DNA from: Burkholderia arboris
Lineage (GTDB): Bacteria; Pseudomonadota; Gammaproteobacteria; Burkholderiales; Burkholderiaceae
DNA length: 64,000 nucleotides
NCBI RefSeq assembly: GCF_902499125.1
Contig: NZ_CABVPX010000031.1
Location: 32,826 to 96,825 of the forward strand
Reading direction: 5' to 3'
The notes beneath the pieces are model-generated. The model had not been told where the DNA came from, ran no database searches, and saw only the letters and a program-made list of their open reading frames with translations. This document shows positions 55,388 through 64,000 of the stretch, in pieces. Position 1 is the stretch's first letter. Each line of letters begins with the position of its first letter. The position numbers and the translations under genes were made by a program.

Positions 55388-55675
55388 CGGGTTCCTCGTC
55401 GTGATGCTTCGTGGCACACCATTGTGCGGCCAGGCGGCCCGCGTCTCTCTCCAGACGCGTGACCGAAGGCGGATTTTTGTGAAGCGCTATTGGACGATTC
55501 ATCGCGTTGCGATGTAACTGTCAGGTGTGTCAGGAGATTGTCGGCAGGGACGGCCCGGCCGGTGCTGGAACAGGCTGGCGGTCGACGAATGAATGACGCG
55601 CCGCAACGCATCGGCCGATGGCACGGAACGGTCGGTGCACGCGGCGGTCATAATTTTTTTCGCAAGGAGCAATGA

Positions 55676-55999
55676 ATGGCATCCAGCCAGAGCACGGTCG
55701 ATTTCATCGTCGAGCAGATCGCGGCGGCCGGTACGGTCTCGTCCCGCAAGATGTTCGGCGAGTATGGCATCTATTGCGATGGCAAGATGGTCGCGCTCGT
55801 CTGCGACGACCGGCTGTTCGTCAAGCCGACCCCGGAAGGGCGCGCGTATCTCGGCGCCTGCGAAGAAGCCCCGCCGTATCCGGCCGCGAAGCCGCACCTC
55901 GTCATCGCCGGCGATCGCTGGGACGACCGCGAATGGCTGTCGGCATTGATCCGGATCACCGCCGCGCAGTTGCCGATGCCGGTGAAGCGGAGCCGATAG
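55676..55999 (+). CDS. TfoX N-terminal domain protein
   Basis: A 107-residue protein consisting of the TfoX N-terminal domain alone: VSSRKMFGEYGIYCDGKMVA and LVCDDRLFVKPTPEGRAYL are its hallmarks. In Haemophilus and Vibrio full TfoX activates competence, but stand-alone N-domains are widespread with no known role. CAAGGAG precedes the ATG. It is divergent from the MoeA-SUKH gene. Confidence 0.88.
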   Translation: MASSQSTVDFIVEQIAAAGTVSSRKMFGEYGIYCDGKMVALVCDDRLFVKPTPEGRAYLGACEEAPPYPAAKPHLVIAGDRWDDREWLSALIRITAAQLPMPVKRSR

Positions 56000-56070
56000 C
56001 GACAGTGCGCGACACGCAGGCGTATTCTGTGACACATGCGTGCGGCCATCGCGCGCCAGGGAGTACAAGA

Positions 56071-56988
56071 ATGGAGACATCCGGACATCCGCGCGGCACG
56101 TGGCGTGCCCGCCGCGCGTGGCACGCGCTCGTCGCGGTTGCGTGTCTTGGCTGGAGCGCGTTGTCGTTCGGCGCGGACGGTGCGGGCGGCGCGGCCGCGT
56201 TGCTCGATCGCTATCGCAGCCTCGGCGCGCAACTGAAGGACAACGCGTTTCACCGGCCGGTGGTCCTCGAATCGGCGGAATCGTCGTCATCGCTGAAGGG
56301 CGACATCTACGCGGTGGTCGATTATCCGTTCGCGGTCGTGAGCGATCAGCTCGACGATCCTGCGCAGGGCCCGGCGAACTGGTGCGCGGTGCTGATCCTG
56401 CACCTGAACACGAAGTACTGTCACGCGTCGAGCGGCAGCAACGGCCCGGTGCTCGACGTGAACCTCGGCCGCAAGATCCAGCAGAAGCTGTCGGACACCT
56501 ATCGCGTGCAATTCCGCTATCGCGTGGCGGCCGCGACGCCCGACTATTTCCAGGTCGACCTGACCGCCGATAGCGGCCCGATGGGCACGAAGGACTACCG
56601 GATCGCGCTGGAGGCCGTGCCGGCCGGCGGGTCGCGCACGTTCCTGCACCTCACGTATTCGTATGGCTTCGGCACGGTCGGCCGGATGGCGATGAAGACC
56701 TACCTGGCAACGGTCGGCAGCGACAAGGTCGGGTTCACGAACGTCGGCGCATCGGCCGCGCAGCCGCAGTACATCGGCGGCGTGCGCGGGCTGCTGGAGC
56801 GCAACACGATGCGCTACTACCTCGCGATCGACACGTATCTCGCGACGCTCGACAAGCCGCTCGACCAGCGCCTCGCGCGCTGGTTCGACGCGACCGAACA
56901 GTATCCGCAGCAACTGCACGAAGTGGAAAGGAACGCGTATCTGCAGATGAAAGCGCAGGAGGTGCAGCGGCAGCAGGCGGCGCGCTGA
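56071..56988 (+). CDS. Secreted protein, function unknown
   Basis: A 305-residue protein with a signal peptide (basic METSGHPRGTWRARRAWH then hydrophobic ALVAVACLGWSALSFG, cleavage near GADG). The mature part has a SRPBCC/START-like look: YPFAVVSDQLDDPAQGPANW, CAVLILHLNTKYCH with a possible Cys pair, VQFRYRVAAATPDYFQVDLT and FLHLTYSYGFGTVG. Such folds bind hydrophobic ligands. The C-terminus is a charged helix ending KAQEVQRQQAAR. Family assignment is tentative. It converges on the binding-protein gene 30 bases away. Confidence 0.65.
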   Translation: METSGHPRGTWRARRAWHALVAVACLGWSALSFGADGAGGAAALLDRYRSLGAQLKDNAFHRPVVLESAESSSSLKGDIYAVVDYPFAVVSDQLDDPAQGPANWCAVLILHLNTKYCHASSGSNGPVLDVNLGRKIQQKLSDTYRVQFRYRVAAATPDYFQVDLTADSGPMGTKDYRIALEAVPAGGSRTFLHLTYSYGFGTVGRMAMKTYLATVGSDKVGFTNVGASAAQPQYIGGVRGLLERNTMRYYLAIDTYLATLDKPLDQRLARWFDATEQYPQQLHEVERNAYLQMKAQEVQRQQAAR

Positions 56989-57018
56989 CGGTGTGGCCCG
57001 CCGGCGCGCGGCCCGGCA

Positions 57019-58170
57019 TCAGTTCGACGCGCCGCCGACCGTGCGGATGCTGTGCCACTGCCCCTGTTCGACGCGGAACAGCGTGTACGGCGGCTTGATC
57101 AGGTCGCCGCGCTCGTCGAACGAGATCTTGCCGGTCACGCCGGTCACCGATACGCCCGGCAGGCTCGCGACGATCTTGCCGCGATCGAGCGAATCAGCCT
57201 TGCGGACCGCCGCGATCATCGCGAGCGCCGCGTCGTACGCGAACGGCGCATACAGCTCGACGTCCTGGTTGAAGCGCGCCTTGTAGCGCTGCGCGAACGC
57301 GACGGCCGACGGCAGCTTGTCGAGCGCGGGGCCGGGCTCGAGATCCTGCGTGCCTTCGCCCGCGTTGCCGGCGATCTTCAGGAATGCGTTGCTTTTCAAC
57401 GCGCCGGCGCCGAACAGCTGCGCGCGGATGCCGAGCGAGCGCATCTGCTTGACGAGCATCGCGCCTTGCTCGTCGAGCCCGCCGAAGAACAGCAGGTCGA
57501 CGTTGTTGCTCTTCATCGTCGTCAGGATGCCGCGGAAATCGACGGCCTTGTCGTTCGTGTATTCGCGGCCGACGATGCTGCCGTGCGCGTCCTTCACGCC
57601 TTTCTCGAACGCGTCGGCGAGACCCTGGCCGAACGCGGTGCGATCGTCGATGATGCCGATCCGCTTCGCCTTCAGCTGTTCGACCGCGAAGCGGCCGGCC
57701 ACCACGCCGCCGACGCCGTCGTGCCCCATCGTGCGGAACACGTTCTTGAAGCCCTGCATCGTCAGTTGCGGATTGGTCGAACCGGGCGTGATCATCGCGA
57801 CGTTCGCCTGCTTGTAGACGGCCGACGCCGGAATGCTGCAGCCGGAGTTGTAGTGGCCGATCACGCCGACCACGCCGTCGTCGACCAGCTTCTGCGCGAC
57901 CTGGATCGCGATGCGCGGATCGGCCTGGTCGTCCTGCACGTCGAGCACGAAGCGCACCGGCTTGCCGCCGACGGTCGGATGCTTCGCGTTCTCCTCGTCG
58001 AGTGCGAGCTGCGCGCCGTATTGCAGATCCTTGCCGACGCGCGCGACCGGCCCCGTCAGCGGGCCGGCGAAGCCGATCTTGACGGTTTCCGGGTCCGCGG
58101 CCTGCGCGGCCCCCGCGACCGTGCCGATCGAGCAGACGGCCAGCCATACCAGCCAGTGACGACGATTCAT
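57019..58170 (-). CDS. Branched-chain amino acid-type ABC substrate-binding protein
   Basis: A 383-residue periplasmic protein of the LivK family. Signal peptide MNRRHWLVWLAVCSIGTVAG ends near AQAAD; VKIGFAGPLTGPVARVGKDL, VIGHYNSGCSIPASAVYKQA, MITPGSTNPQLTMQG and YAPFAYDAALAMIAAVRKAD are the classic blocks. GGAGAGG precedes the ATG. No LivHMGF permease or ATPase genes are adjacent, so it must use a transporter encoded elsewhere. It lies 38 bases downstream of the DadA-like gene and is probably cotranscribed with it. Confidence 0.9.
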   Translation of the reverse strand: MNRRHWLVWLAVCSIGTVAGAAQAADPETVKIGFAGPLTGPVARVGKDLQYGAQLALDEENAKHPTVGGKPVRFVLDVQDDQADPRIAIQVAQKLVDDGVVGVIGHYNSGCSIPASAVYKQANVAMITPGSTNPQLTMQGFKNVFRTMGHDGVGGVVAGRFAVEQLKAKRIGIIDDRTAFGQGLADAFEKGVKDAHGSIVGREYTNDKAVDFRGILTTMKSNNVDLLFFGGLDEQGAMLVKQMRSLGIRAQLFGAGALKSNAFLKIAGNAGEGTQDLEPGPALDKLPSAVAFAQRYKARFNQDVELYAPFAYDAALAMIAAVRKADSLDRGKIVASLPGVSVTGVTGKISFDERGDLIKPPYTLFRVEQGQWHSIRTVGGASN

Positions 58171-58208
58171 GATGCCTCTCCTTGTGTGGGTGGAAGTCGT
58201 GGCGCGCG

Positions 58209-59438
58209 TCAGAATCGCGCGGCCCGGTACGGCGTGAGGTCCAGCGGCGGTGTGCGCCGGGCGACGAGGTCGGCGACGATCTGCCCGGTGATGCCGGCGA
58301 GCGTGACGCCGAGATGCTGATGACCGAATGCGTGGATCACGCGCGCGCTGTGCCGCGCGTGACCGATGACGGGTACGCCGTCGGGTAGCGTCGGCCGGAA
58401 GCCGAGCCAGCTGCGCGTCGGCGCGCCGAGCGACGGCACGGCTTCGCGTGCGGAGCGCGTGAGCAGCGCGACGAGCGACGGGTTCATCGGCGCGTCGAAG
58501 CCGCCGAGTTCGACGGTGCCGGCCGCGCGCAACCCTTCGTCGAGCGGCGTCATGTAGAAGCCGCGTTCGGCCCAGCCGACCGGCCGCGTGACGATCGGCT
58601 CGTGCGTGGCGAACTGCACGTGATAGCCGCGCTCGGTATCGAGCGGCACCGCGTCGCCGCACGCGGCCGCGAATTCGCGCGAGCGTACGCCTGCGGCAAT
58701 GACGACATGATCGAACGCGCGCACCGTGCCGCCCGCCTGCACGTTCACGCTGTCGCCGGCGGGCGCGATCCACTCGACGCGCACCCGTTCGAGCGTTGCG
58801 CCGGAGGCGGCGAGTTGCGCGAACAGCTCGCCGAGAAAGCCGTGCGGGTCGGAGAAATGCCAGCTGCCGACGAACAGCACGCCGCGCGTGAAGATCGGCG
58901 CGAGTGCGGGCTCGAGCTGGCGGATCGCGCTCGCGTCGAGCGTCTCGAACGGCACGCCGAGCCGGCGCCGCAGCGCGAGCGACGGTTGCGCGGCATCGAA
59001 CGATGCCTGCCGCGCATACAGGTACAGGCATTCGCGCGGCCGCACGAACGCGGCGAGCCGCGGCGGCGCGAGCAGCGGCGCATAGCCGTCGGCGGCGCGC
59101 GACAGCAGCGCGGCCAGCGCGCTCGCGCTGCGCGCATGGCGCGCGGGCGTCGACGCGAGCAGGAACCGCGCAAGCCACGGTGCGCCGCGCAGCAGGTAAG
59201 GCCAGCGGATGCGCAGCGGGCTGTCGGCAGCGAACAGGAAGTGCGGGATGTTGCGGAACACGGACGGGCCGTTCACCGGCACGCAGCCGTACGGCGCGAA
59301 CGTCGCGGCATTGCCGAACGACGTGCCCTGGCCGATGCCGGCCGGATCGAACAGCGTCACGCGATGCCCGTCGCGCTGCAGCCATGCCGCTGCGCCGAGC
59401 CCGATGAAGCCTGCACCCACGATGGCGACATTCGCCAT
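58209..59438 (-). CDS. FAD-dependent oxidoreductase, D-amino acid dehydrogenase type
   Basis: A 409-residue flavoenzyme of the DadA/DAAO group. The FAD dinucleotide fold is at the very start (VAIVGAGFIGLGAAAWLQRD). FDHVVIAAGVRSREFA and the C-terminal GHARHSARVIHAFGHQHLGV, then TLAGITGQIVADLVA, are DadA-like. It would deaminate a D-amino or imino acid using the respiratory chain. GGAGGGGAAG precedes the ATG. With the LivK-type protein and the divergent MocR regulator it suggests uptake and oxidation of an unusual amino acid such as hydroxyproline. Confidence 0.87.
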   Translation of the reverse strand: MANVAIVGAGFIGLGAAAWLQRDGHRVTLFDPAGIGQGTSFGNAATFAPYGCVPVNGPSVFRNIPHFLFAADSPLRIRWPYLLRGAPWLARFLLASTPARHARSASALAALLSRAADGYAPLLAPPRLAAFVRPRECLYLYARQASFDAAQPSLALRRRLGVPFETLDASAIRQLEPALAPIFTRGVLFVGSWHFSDPHGFLGELFAQLAASGATLERVRVEWIAPAGDSVNVQAGGTVRAFDHVVIAAGVRSREFAAACGDAVPLDTERGYHVQFATHEPIVTRPVGWAERGFYMTPLDEGLRAAGTVELGGFDAPMNPSLVALLTRSAREAVPSLGAPTRSWLGFRPTLPDGVPVIGHARHSARVIHAFGHQHLGVTLAGITGQIVADLVARRTPPLDLTPYRAARF

Positions 59439-59461
59439 GACGCTTCCCCTCCGGTCCACGT

Positions 59462-59660
59462 GATTCACACAAAGTTGCGATCAAGAATCACACAGTAATT
59501 TTTTGTGTGCAATCAAAAATCGATTGTGTGGTGCCAGTGTTTACCCGATTCCAATACATTGATTCAGCAGACTTTTCCCTGGGCGTTTGACGGGGCGGGG
59601 ATGTCATATACAATCGCTGGGCAAGCCAAAACGGCAGACAAACGCTTTTTGTGTGGTCAC
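59462..59660. promoter_or_regulatory. Cluster of five TGTGTG boxes between the DadA-like and MocR genes
   Basis: The core CACACA occurs at 59466-59471 and 59489-59494, and its complement TGTGTG at 59504-59509, 59525-59530 and 59650-59655. Four copies are in an A/T-rich context of the form TTGTGTGnnnTC. Spacings of 23 and 21 bases inside the two pairs equal about two helical turns. They are likely binding sites for the MocR regulator encoded downstream. Confidence 0.6.
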
Positions 59661-59669
59661 AGGCGACAA

Positions 59670-61082
59670 ATGGCATCAGACAAACTTTCCGGCGAGCGCG
59701 ACAGCGGCCTGCTGGTGCAGGCGAAGCGGCCGACTTATGTCGAGGTATCGAGCTCGATCGAGGCGGAAATCCGCAACGGCACGTATCCGCCGGGCAGCCG
59801 GCTGCCGCCGCAGCGTCAGCTCGCGACCGAGCTTGGCATCAACGTGTCGACCGTGTCGCGTGCGTACAAGGAACTGCAGCTGCGCGGCCTCGTGATCGGC
59901 AGCAAGCGGCGCGGTTCGCTCGTCACCGGCGGCGCAATGCCGAGCATCGAGCCGGCCCGCGCGTCGCTTGCGGCGGGCAACGGCGTGATCGACTTGACCG
60001 TGAACCGCCCGGCGACCGGCGAGTTTCTCGCGAGCCTCGCGCAGACGTTCGGCACGCTGCCGAACGACCCGCGGTTCGCCGCGCTGCAGGAATACCAGCC
60101 GCCGCAGGGGCCCGACTGGGCGCGCGCGGCCGGCGCGCAGTGGCTCGCCGCGCCCGGCTTCACGCCGCCGCGCGACCAGGTGGTCGTCACGAGCGGCGCG
60201 CAGCACGGGCTGTATGCGGTGCTGAACAGCCTGATCGGTACCGACGGCGTGATCATTGCCGATCGCCTCACGTACTACGGCCTCAAGGCGCTCGCGCCGG
60301 TATTCCAGTTCGAGATCGTCAGCGCGCCGGCCGACGACGACGGCCTGCTGCCCGACGAGATCGAGCGGATCTGCCAGCGCATGCCGGTCAAGGCGATCTT
60401 CGTCGTGCCGAACCTGCAGAACCCGACCGTGACGACGATGAGCCTCGCGCGCCGGATGGCGCTCGTCGACGTCGCGCGGCGCCATCACGTGACGATCATC
60501 GAAGACGACGTATACGGCCCGCTCGTGCGCGACCGGCTGCCGGCGATCGCGGGGCTGTGTCCCGAGCTGACGTTCCATATCGGCGCGACGTCGAAGATCC
60601 TCGCGCCGGGGCTGCGCCTCGGCTACCTGAGCTGCCCGCGCGACAGCGTCGCGCTGTGCGCGGAAGCCGTGCGTACGACCGCATGGATGCCCGCGCCGAC
60701 ATCGATGCTGATCGCGACGGTATGGATCGAGGACGGCACCGCCGAGCGGATCATGGCCGCGCAACTCGCGGAAATCCGCGCGCGTGTCGATCTCGCGCGG
60801 GAGTTGCTGCCGGCCGGGCAGCTGAAGTCCGATCCGGCGTGCATGTTCGTGTGGCTGCGGCTGCCGCCGCCGTGGCGTGCCGACGACTTCGCCGCGAATG
60901 CGAAGGCGCGCGGCGTGATCGTGATGCCGTCGTCGACGTTCGCGGTCGATCGCGCGGAAATCGAGCATGGCGTGCGCATCAACCTCGCGTGCCCGGCCAC
61001 GCGCGACGAGCTCGTCAACGGGCTGCGGATCCTGTCCGGTACGCTGAAGGACCGGCCGCGCGCGCTGTTCGGTTCGATCTGA
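59670..61082 (+). CDS. MocR-type regulator (GntR HTH plus aminotransferase domain)
   Basis: A 470-residue fusion. Residues about 20-85 are a GntR winged HTH (GTYPPGSRLPPQRQLATELG, then INVSTVSRAYKEL), and residues about 110-460 a class I aminotransferase fold with PLP lysine Lys309 in GATSKILAPGLRLGYLS, plus NLQNPTVTTMSLARR and IIEDDVYGPLVR. MocR proteins use PLP chemistry with an effector amine. It is divergent from the DadA-like gene, which it probably controls through the TGTGTG boxes. Confidence 0.9.
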   Translation: MASDKLSGERDSGLLVQAKRPTYVEVSSSIEAEIRNGTYPPGSRLPPQRQLATELGINVSTVSRAYKELQLRGLVIGSKRRGSLVTGGAMPSIEPARASLAAGNGVIDLTVNRPATGEFLASLAQTFGTLPNDPRFAALQEYQPPQGPDWARAAGAQWLAAPGFTPPRDQVVVTSGAQHGLYAVLNSLIGTDGVIIADRLTYYGLKALAPVFQFEIVSAPADDDGLLPDEIERICQRMPVKAIFVVPNLQNPTVTTMSLARRMALVDVARRHHVTIIEDDVYGPLVRDRLPAIAGLCPELTFHIGATSKILAPGLRLGYLSCPRDSVALCAEAVRTTAWMPAPTSMLIATVWIEDGTAERIMAAQLAEIRARVDLARELLPAGQLKSDPACMFVWLRLPPPWRADDFAANAKARGVIVMPSSTFAVDRAEIEHGVRINLACPATRDELVNGLRILSGTLKDRPRALFGSI

Positions 61083-61092
61083 CGGCGCCCGC

Positions 61093-63267
61093 TCAGTCGA
61101 GCAGATCCGCGACGACGTCGACGATCCGCTGCAGCAGCGCTTCGTCGTAAGGCAGCCACGGCACCGCGCGCAGCGGCGACGGCGGCGGCTCGATCGTGGC
61201 ATCGACAGGCGCGCCATCGCGCGTCACGCGGCCGGTCGCGCAATGCACCGACCACGCGCCGACCCGCACGTGGCGTTCGTCGATCGTGATCTTCCCTTGT
61301 GCGACCGGTTCGGCGAACACGAGCGACAGCACGTGTTTGCGATGCCGCGCCATTACGCCGAGCGGCAGATCCGACAAGCGGTTCAGGCGCTGCCAGCGTT
61401 CCGTTTCGAGATCGCGCTGGCGGACCGGGTCCGTCGTGCGCGTGGCGGTGGCCGCACGCGTTGCATCGTCGTCGAGCGCGAACGCGGCCACGCTGACGAG
61501 CAGGTCGACCGCGCGCGCGACTTCCGAGAACACGACAGGGTCGATCTCGCCGATCGGCAGCGGCGCCCAGCGACGCTCATGCCGGCGTTCGACGTGCAGC
61601 CGGCGCGACGTGCCGTGGCTTTCCGAACCGGGATAGAGCCGCGCATCGACGAGAAAGGTCGCGCGCACGTCGCCGAATTCGCGGACGAGTCCGTCGTCGT
61701 ACGCGCGGATCGACCAGCCTTCGCGGCGCGCGACGCCGAGCAGCGGCCGGCTCGACAGCACATGACCTTCGAACATCGCGGAATCGCTGGCCGACGCGTC
61801 GTCGTCCGCCGGGACGTAGTACTCGCGAAATGCCTGCCTGACCGGTTGCCGCAGCGAACGGCCGACGATCGCGCGCTGCCACGCGAGCCGTTCGTCCGCG
61901 TCGGCCAGCAGCGGGTGCCAGAGCCGGATGTCGCTGTCCTCGGCGATCTCGCACGCGTGCCCGGCCGCGTCGCGCAGCACCACCTTGCCTTTCGCGATGT
62001 CGGGCATGAACGATTGCGTCGCGCCATCGCTGCCGCGCGCCTGCCAGATCATCCGCGCGGAGAACGCGGCGCCGGCCGGCGCATCGACGAGCCGTTCGCG
62101 CCATTCGGCGTGGCCGAGCGTCATCGGCTGCCAGAAGCCGGCTTCCATGCACGTGGCGAGCATCGCAAGCTGCTTCTTGTCGGGCTTTGCATCGAGCGTC
62201 ATCCGCAGCGCGGTGTGCGGCCGCTCGCCGAGCATGCGTTCGGCCGGTTTCAGGTTGCGTGCAAGCTTCTTCTGCACGCCTGCATGACGCACCGTGGCCA
62301 GCGCGTCGCGCAGCGCGCGCACGCTCTCGGGCGTCGGGATCGTTTCGACTGCATGGCCAAGCGCGATCGCGAGCGACTGCGACGGCACCGTCTTCGCGGC
62401 CGTCGGCGCGACGCACACGCCCGTCAGCAACGGCCCGATCAGCGGGCGCAGCCATGCTTCGTCGCGATAGGCGGCCACGCGCACGGCGCGCGCAACGACC
62501 TGTGCATCATCGATCGTGAACGCGCGGTCGGCTTCGTACGGCACGGTGCCGGCATGAAGGGCCGCGATCTGTCTTGCTGCGTCGGTCAGCGCGTCGTGCG
62601 CGAATGCGACATACGCGGCGTCTTCCGCGAGTGTGACGGCCGGATCGCTGGCATCGAGCCACAGCCGCTTCGGCGCAAAGTAGCCGTTGCTCGACGCGGC
62701 CAGCGCGAGTAGCGCGGCCGGCCCCAGCTCGGGCAGCACGTCGAGTTCGCGCACGCGAAACGGCGAGTCGGCCAGCGCCTGTGCGTAGGCCTCGCGCCGC
62801 GCCGAGAAGTCCCGGCGGCCGGCAAACCAGTCGAGCGCATACGCGCCATATGCGGACTTCGCGCGGATCTCGCCGTCTTCCGATTCGCCCGCGATGCGCG
62901 CGAGTTCGGCCTGCAGCGCGGGCGACGGCAGCGCGTCGAGGCAGGGCAGGTCTTCCAGCGCGCGTTTCCATCCGCCGGGCGGCATGTCGCGGAACAGTTC
63001 GAGTGCGGTATCGGCGTCGACGAGCGGCTCCAGGCCGAGCGCGTCGATCTGCCCGCGCAGCCAGCGCGCGAATTCGGCGCGCGGGTCGTCGTACGCGTGG
63101 TCGCGCAGCATGATCTCGTACTCGGCGCGACGCAGTGCCGGCCAGGCCGCACCGAGCGTGTGCGCGTCGAGCGTCGACAGGTCGATCGGCGCGCCGGTGA
63201 AGCGCGGATGGTCGGCCGTGCCGGTCAGGCGCGCGACGAGCAGCGCGGCGAGGTTGCGATCGGTCAT
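61093..63267 (-). CDS. DUF4132-family protein
   Basis: A 724-residue cytoplasmic protein with features of the DUF4132 family: alpha-helical N-terminal half, the central GHAEWRERLVDAPAGAAFSA segment with SLRQPVRQAFREYYVPADDD (near 465), and a C-terminal domain DERHVRVGAWSVHCATGRVT typical of its partners. DUF4132 proteins often carry WGR or HEAT-like parts and have been linked only loosely to molybdate or stress responses; the function is unknown. GGGAAGGAA precedes the ATG. It is convergent with the MocR gene, 10 bases between stops. Confidence 0.7.
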   Translation of the reverse strand: MTDRNLAALLVARLTGTADHPRFTGAPIDLSTLDAHTLGAAWPALRRAEYEIMLRDHAYDDPRAEFARWLRGQIDALGLEPLVDADTALELFRDMPPGGWKRALEDLPCLDALPSPALQAELARIAGESEDGEIRAKSAYGAYALDWFAGRRDFSARREAYAQALADSPFRVRELDVLPELGPAALLALAASSNGYFAPKRLWLDASDPAVTLAEDAAYVAFAHDALTDAARQIAALHAGTVPYEADRAFTIDDAQVVARAVRVAAYRDEAWLRPLIGPLLTGVCVAPTAAKTVPSQSLAIALGHAVETIPTPESVRALRDALATVRHAGVQKKLARNLKPAERMLGERPHTALRMTLDAKPDKKQLAMLATCMEAGFWQPMTLGHAEWRERLVDAPAGAAFSARMIWQARGSDGATQSFMPDIAKGKVVLRDAAGHACEIAEDSDIRLWHPLLADADERLAWQRAIVGRSLRQPVRQAFREYYVPADDDASASDSAMFEGHVLSSRPLLGVARREGWSIRAYDDGLVREFGDVRATFLVDARLYPGSESHGTSRRLHVERRHERRWAPLPIGEIDPVVFSEVARAVDLLVSVAAFALDDDATRAATATRTTDPVRQRDLETERWQRLNRLSDLPLGVMARHRKHVLSLVFAEPVAQGKITIDERHVRVGAWSVHCATGRVTRDGAPVDATIEPPPSPLRAVPWLPYDEALLQRIVDVVADLLD

Positions 63268-63717
63268 GTGCGGTTTCCTTCCCGGCGGCGTGCGGTGCAC
63301 GGTCGGCCGTTTCGTTTTGACACCATTTCATCTGTACTTGTCGGGCGTTTCGGATCGCGCCACCGAGGCCGGCTGCTCGTTCGATCGCGTGCGGCATGGG
63401 ACTGACTCCGGCACTGAACGCCGTGCGGCCGCACAGTATTGCACCCCGATTGAGGCAATCGGGCGAATGCCCGTCCGGCGGGCGTTCCGGGCCGATCCGG
63501 CCGCGCCGCGCCGGTTTCCCGGCCAGCCGGCCATTTCATAAGACGTACAGTTATCCCGCCATGCGCGATTCGCGTCGAACTGTACTCTTGTTCGCGTGGT
63601 CGATGTGTGTACTCGTCGCCAACTGTTCTGCTCTTAAGATTCCATCATCAAGTGCACAGTGCCGCAGATCCAGTCTTACCGGAACCCTGTTGGCGCATCT
63701 TCAAGAGAGCCAGTGCG
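63268..63717. other. Upstream region of the second GntR-type gene
   Basis: This 450-base stretch contains the repeat cluster at 63545-63628 and no convincing longer gene. The left part must hold the promoter of the DUF4132 gene. Confidence 0.45.
63545..63628. promoter_or_regulatory. Repeated GTACAGTT/AACTGTAC boxes
   Basis: GTACAGTT (63545-63552) and its exact complement AACTGTAC (63578-63585) form an inverted pair with 25 bases between them. AACTGTTC (63621-63628) is a near copy 43 bases further on, in an otherwise AT-richer region. They are candidate operators for the GntR/MocR-type gene that starts at 63843. Confidence 0.45.
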
Positions 63718-63846
63718 ATGGAAAAGGCAAAACCGGAGGGAAAGATCAGGAATCACGACGGCCCGGTCGGCGGGCGAAACACGTGCGTGTCGGGCGCACA
63801 CGGCAGGGCGGCGCTTCTGCGCCTGCCGGCGGGAGGCGCACGATGA
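63718..63846 (+). CDS. Possible 42-codon leader ORF overlapping the GntR-type gene
   Basis: The frame opens at ATG 63718 with AAGAGAG about 10 bases upstream, encodes MEKAKPEGKIRNHDGPVGGR, then 22 further residues ending LLRLPAGGAR, and stops at TGA 63844-63846, overlapping the next start (ATGA). Such overlaps usually indicate translational coupling. Coding status is uncertain; the sequence has no known family. Confidence 0.35.
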   Translation: MEKAKPEGKIRNHDGPVGGRNTCVSGAHGRAALLRLPAGGAR

Positions 63847-64000
63847 AACTCTATGAAAAACTCGCGGACGACATCGAGCGTCTGATCCGCCAGGGCGTGT
63901 ACCGGCACGGCGACCGGATTCCGTCGGTGCGGCAGGCGAGCCAGCAGCACCGGATCAGCATCACGACCGTGCTGCATGCGTATCTGCTGCTGGAAAGCCG
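63843..64000 (+). CDS. GntR-family regulator, 5' part (probably MocR type)
   Basis: Only the first 52 codons are inside the window. MKLYEKLADDIERLIRQGVY, then RHGDRIPSVRQASQQHRISI, then TTVLHAYLLLE, is a typical GntR winged helix-turn-helix beginning. The form with DRIPSVRQAS and TVLHAY is most common in MocR proteins with a following aminotransferase domain, but that part lies beyond the right edge. GGGAGG precedes the ATG by 7 bases. Confidence 0.82.
   Translation, partial: MKLYEKLADDIERLIRQGVYRHGDRIPSVRQASQQHRISITTVLHAYLLLES

Overview
The window looks like a piece of a secondary replicon of a Burkholderia cepacia complex bacterium. The evidence is the high GC content, the density of one-component regulators (AraC, LysR, TetR, LacI, MocR), the dinucleotide style of the coding regions, and gene families typical of that group: narGHJI with a parvulin, UgpC-type sugar transport, a Gram-negative porin, a DUF4132 protein. 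This is inference from style and gene content; no marker gene fixes the species. I see no rRNA, tRNA, CRISPR array, insertion sequence or replication origin.

Layout. 1-4.4 kb: start of a ribokinase gene with a well-formed promoter, an HD phosphohydrolase, a PhzF-like isomerase, a CoA-type Nudix hydrolase. 4.3-7.4 kb: a TetR regulator divergent from a three-gene catabolic operon (sugar isomerase, epoxide-hydrolase-like enzyme, esterase), with a perfect 17-bp inverted repeat over the promoter and the ribosome binding site. 7.6-12.8 kb: regulator/enzyme pairs (AraC with SDR, haloperoxidase, LysR with LysE) and an AIG2-like protein. 12.8-18.0 kb: envelope genes (DUF3142, a 722-residue secreted protein, an eight-repeat lipoprotein, a small lipoprotein). 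18.1-22.6 kb: an AraC regulator, a hypothetical protein with a possible PD-(D/E)XK motif, an EamA transporter, an FAH-family hydratase.

22.6-35.5 kb is a coherent sugar-acid regulon. It has an ABC importer (binding protein, two permeases, UgpC-like ATPase), an SDR dehydrogenase, D-galactonate dehydratase, an SMP-30 lactonase, a LacI repressor, a porin, 2-dehydro-3-deoxygalactonokinase and a beta-helix lipoprotein. Three near-identical operators (GGGAAAGCGCTTTCCC type) tie it together. The parts fit a De Ley-Doudoroff-like galactose/galactonate route, but the final aldolase is not in the window.

35.7-38.2 kb: a universal stress protein, small envelope proteins and a TPR protein. 38.5-47.5 kb: the respiratory nitrate reductase operon narGHJI, then a parvulin and a NarK transporter, behind a good FNR/ANR box. 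47.6-55.4 kb: a lone tyrosine recombinase, a DJ-1 protein, a quinone reductase divergent from a GlxA-type regulator, a CMD protein, a tautomerase, and a fusion of a degenerate MoeA with a SUKH (SMI1/KNR4) domain. 55.7-64 kb: a TfoX-N protein, a secreted protein, a branched-chain-type binding protein, a DadA-like oxidoreductase divergent from a MocR regulator with clustered TGTGTG boxes, a DUF4132 protein and the start of another GntR/MocR regulator.

The observations most worth following are the MoeA-SUKH fusion, the LacI regulon with its missing aldolase, the palindrome-controlled TetR operon, the nuclease-like hypothetical protein and the eight-repeat lipoprotein.
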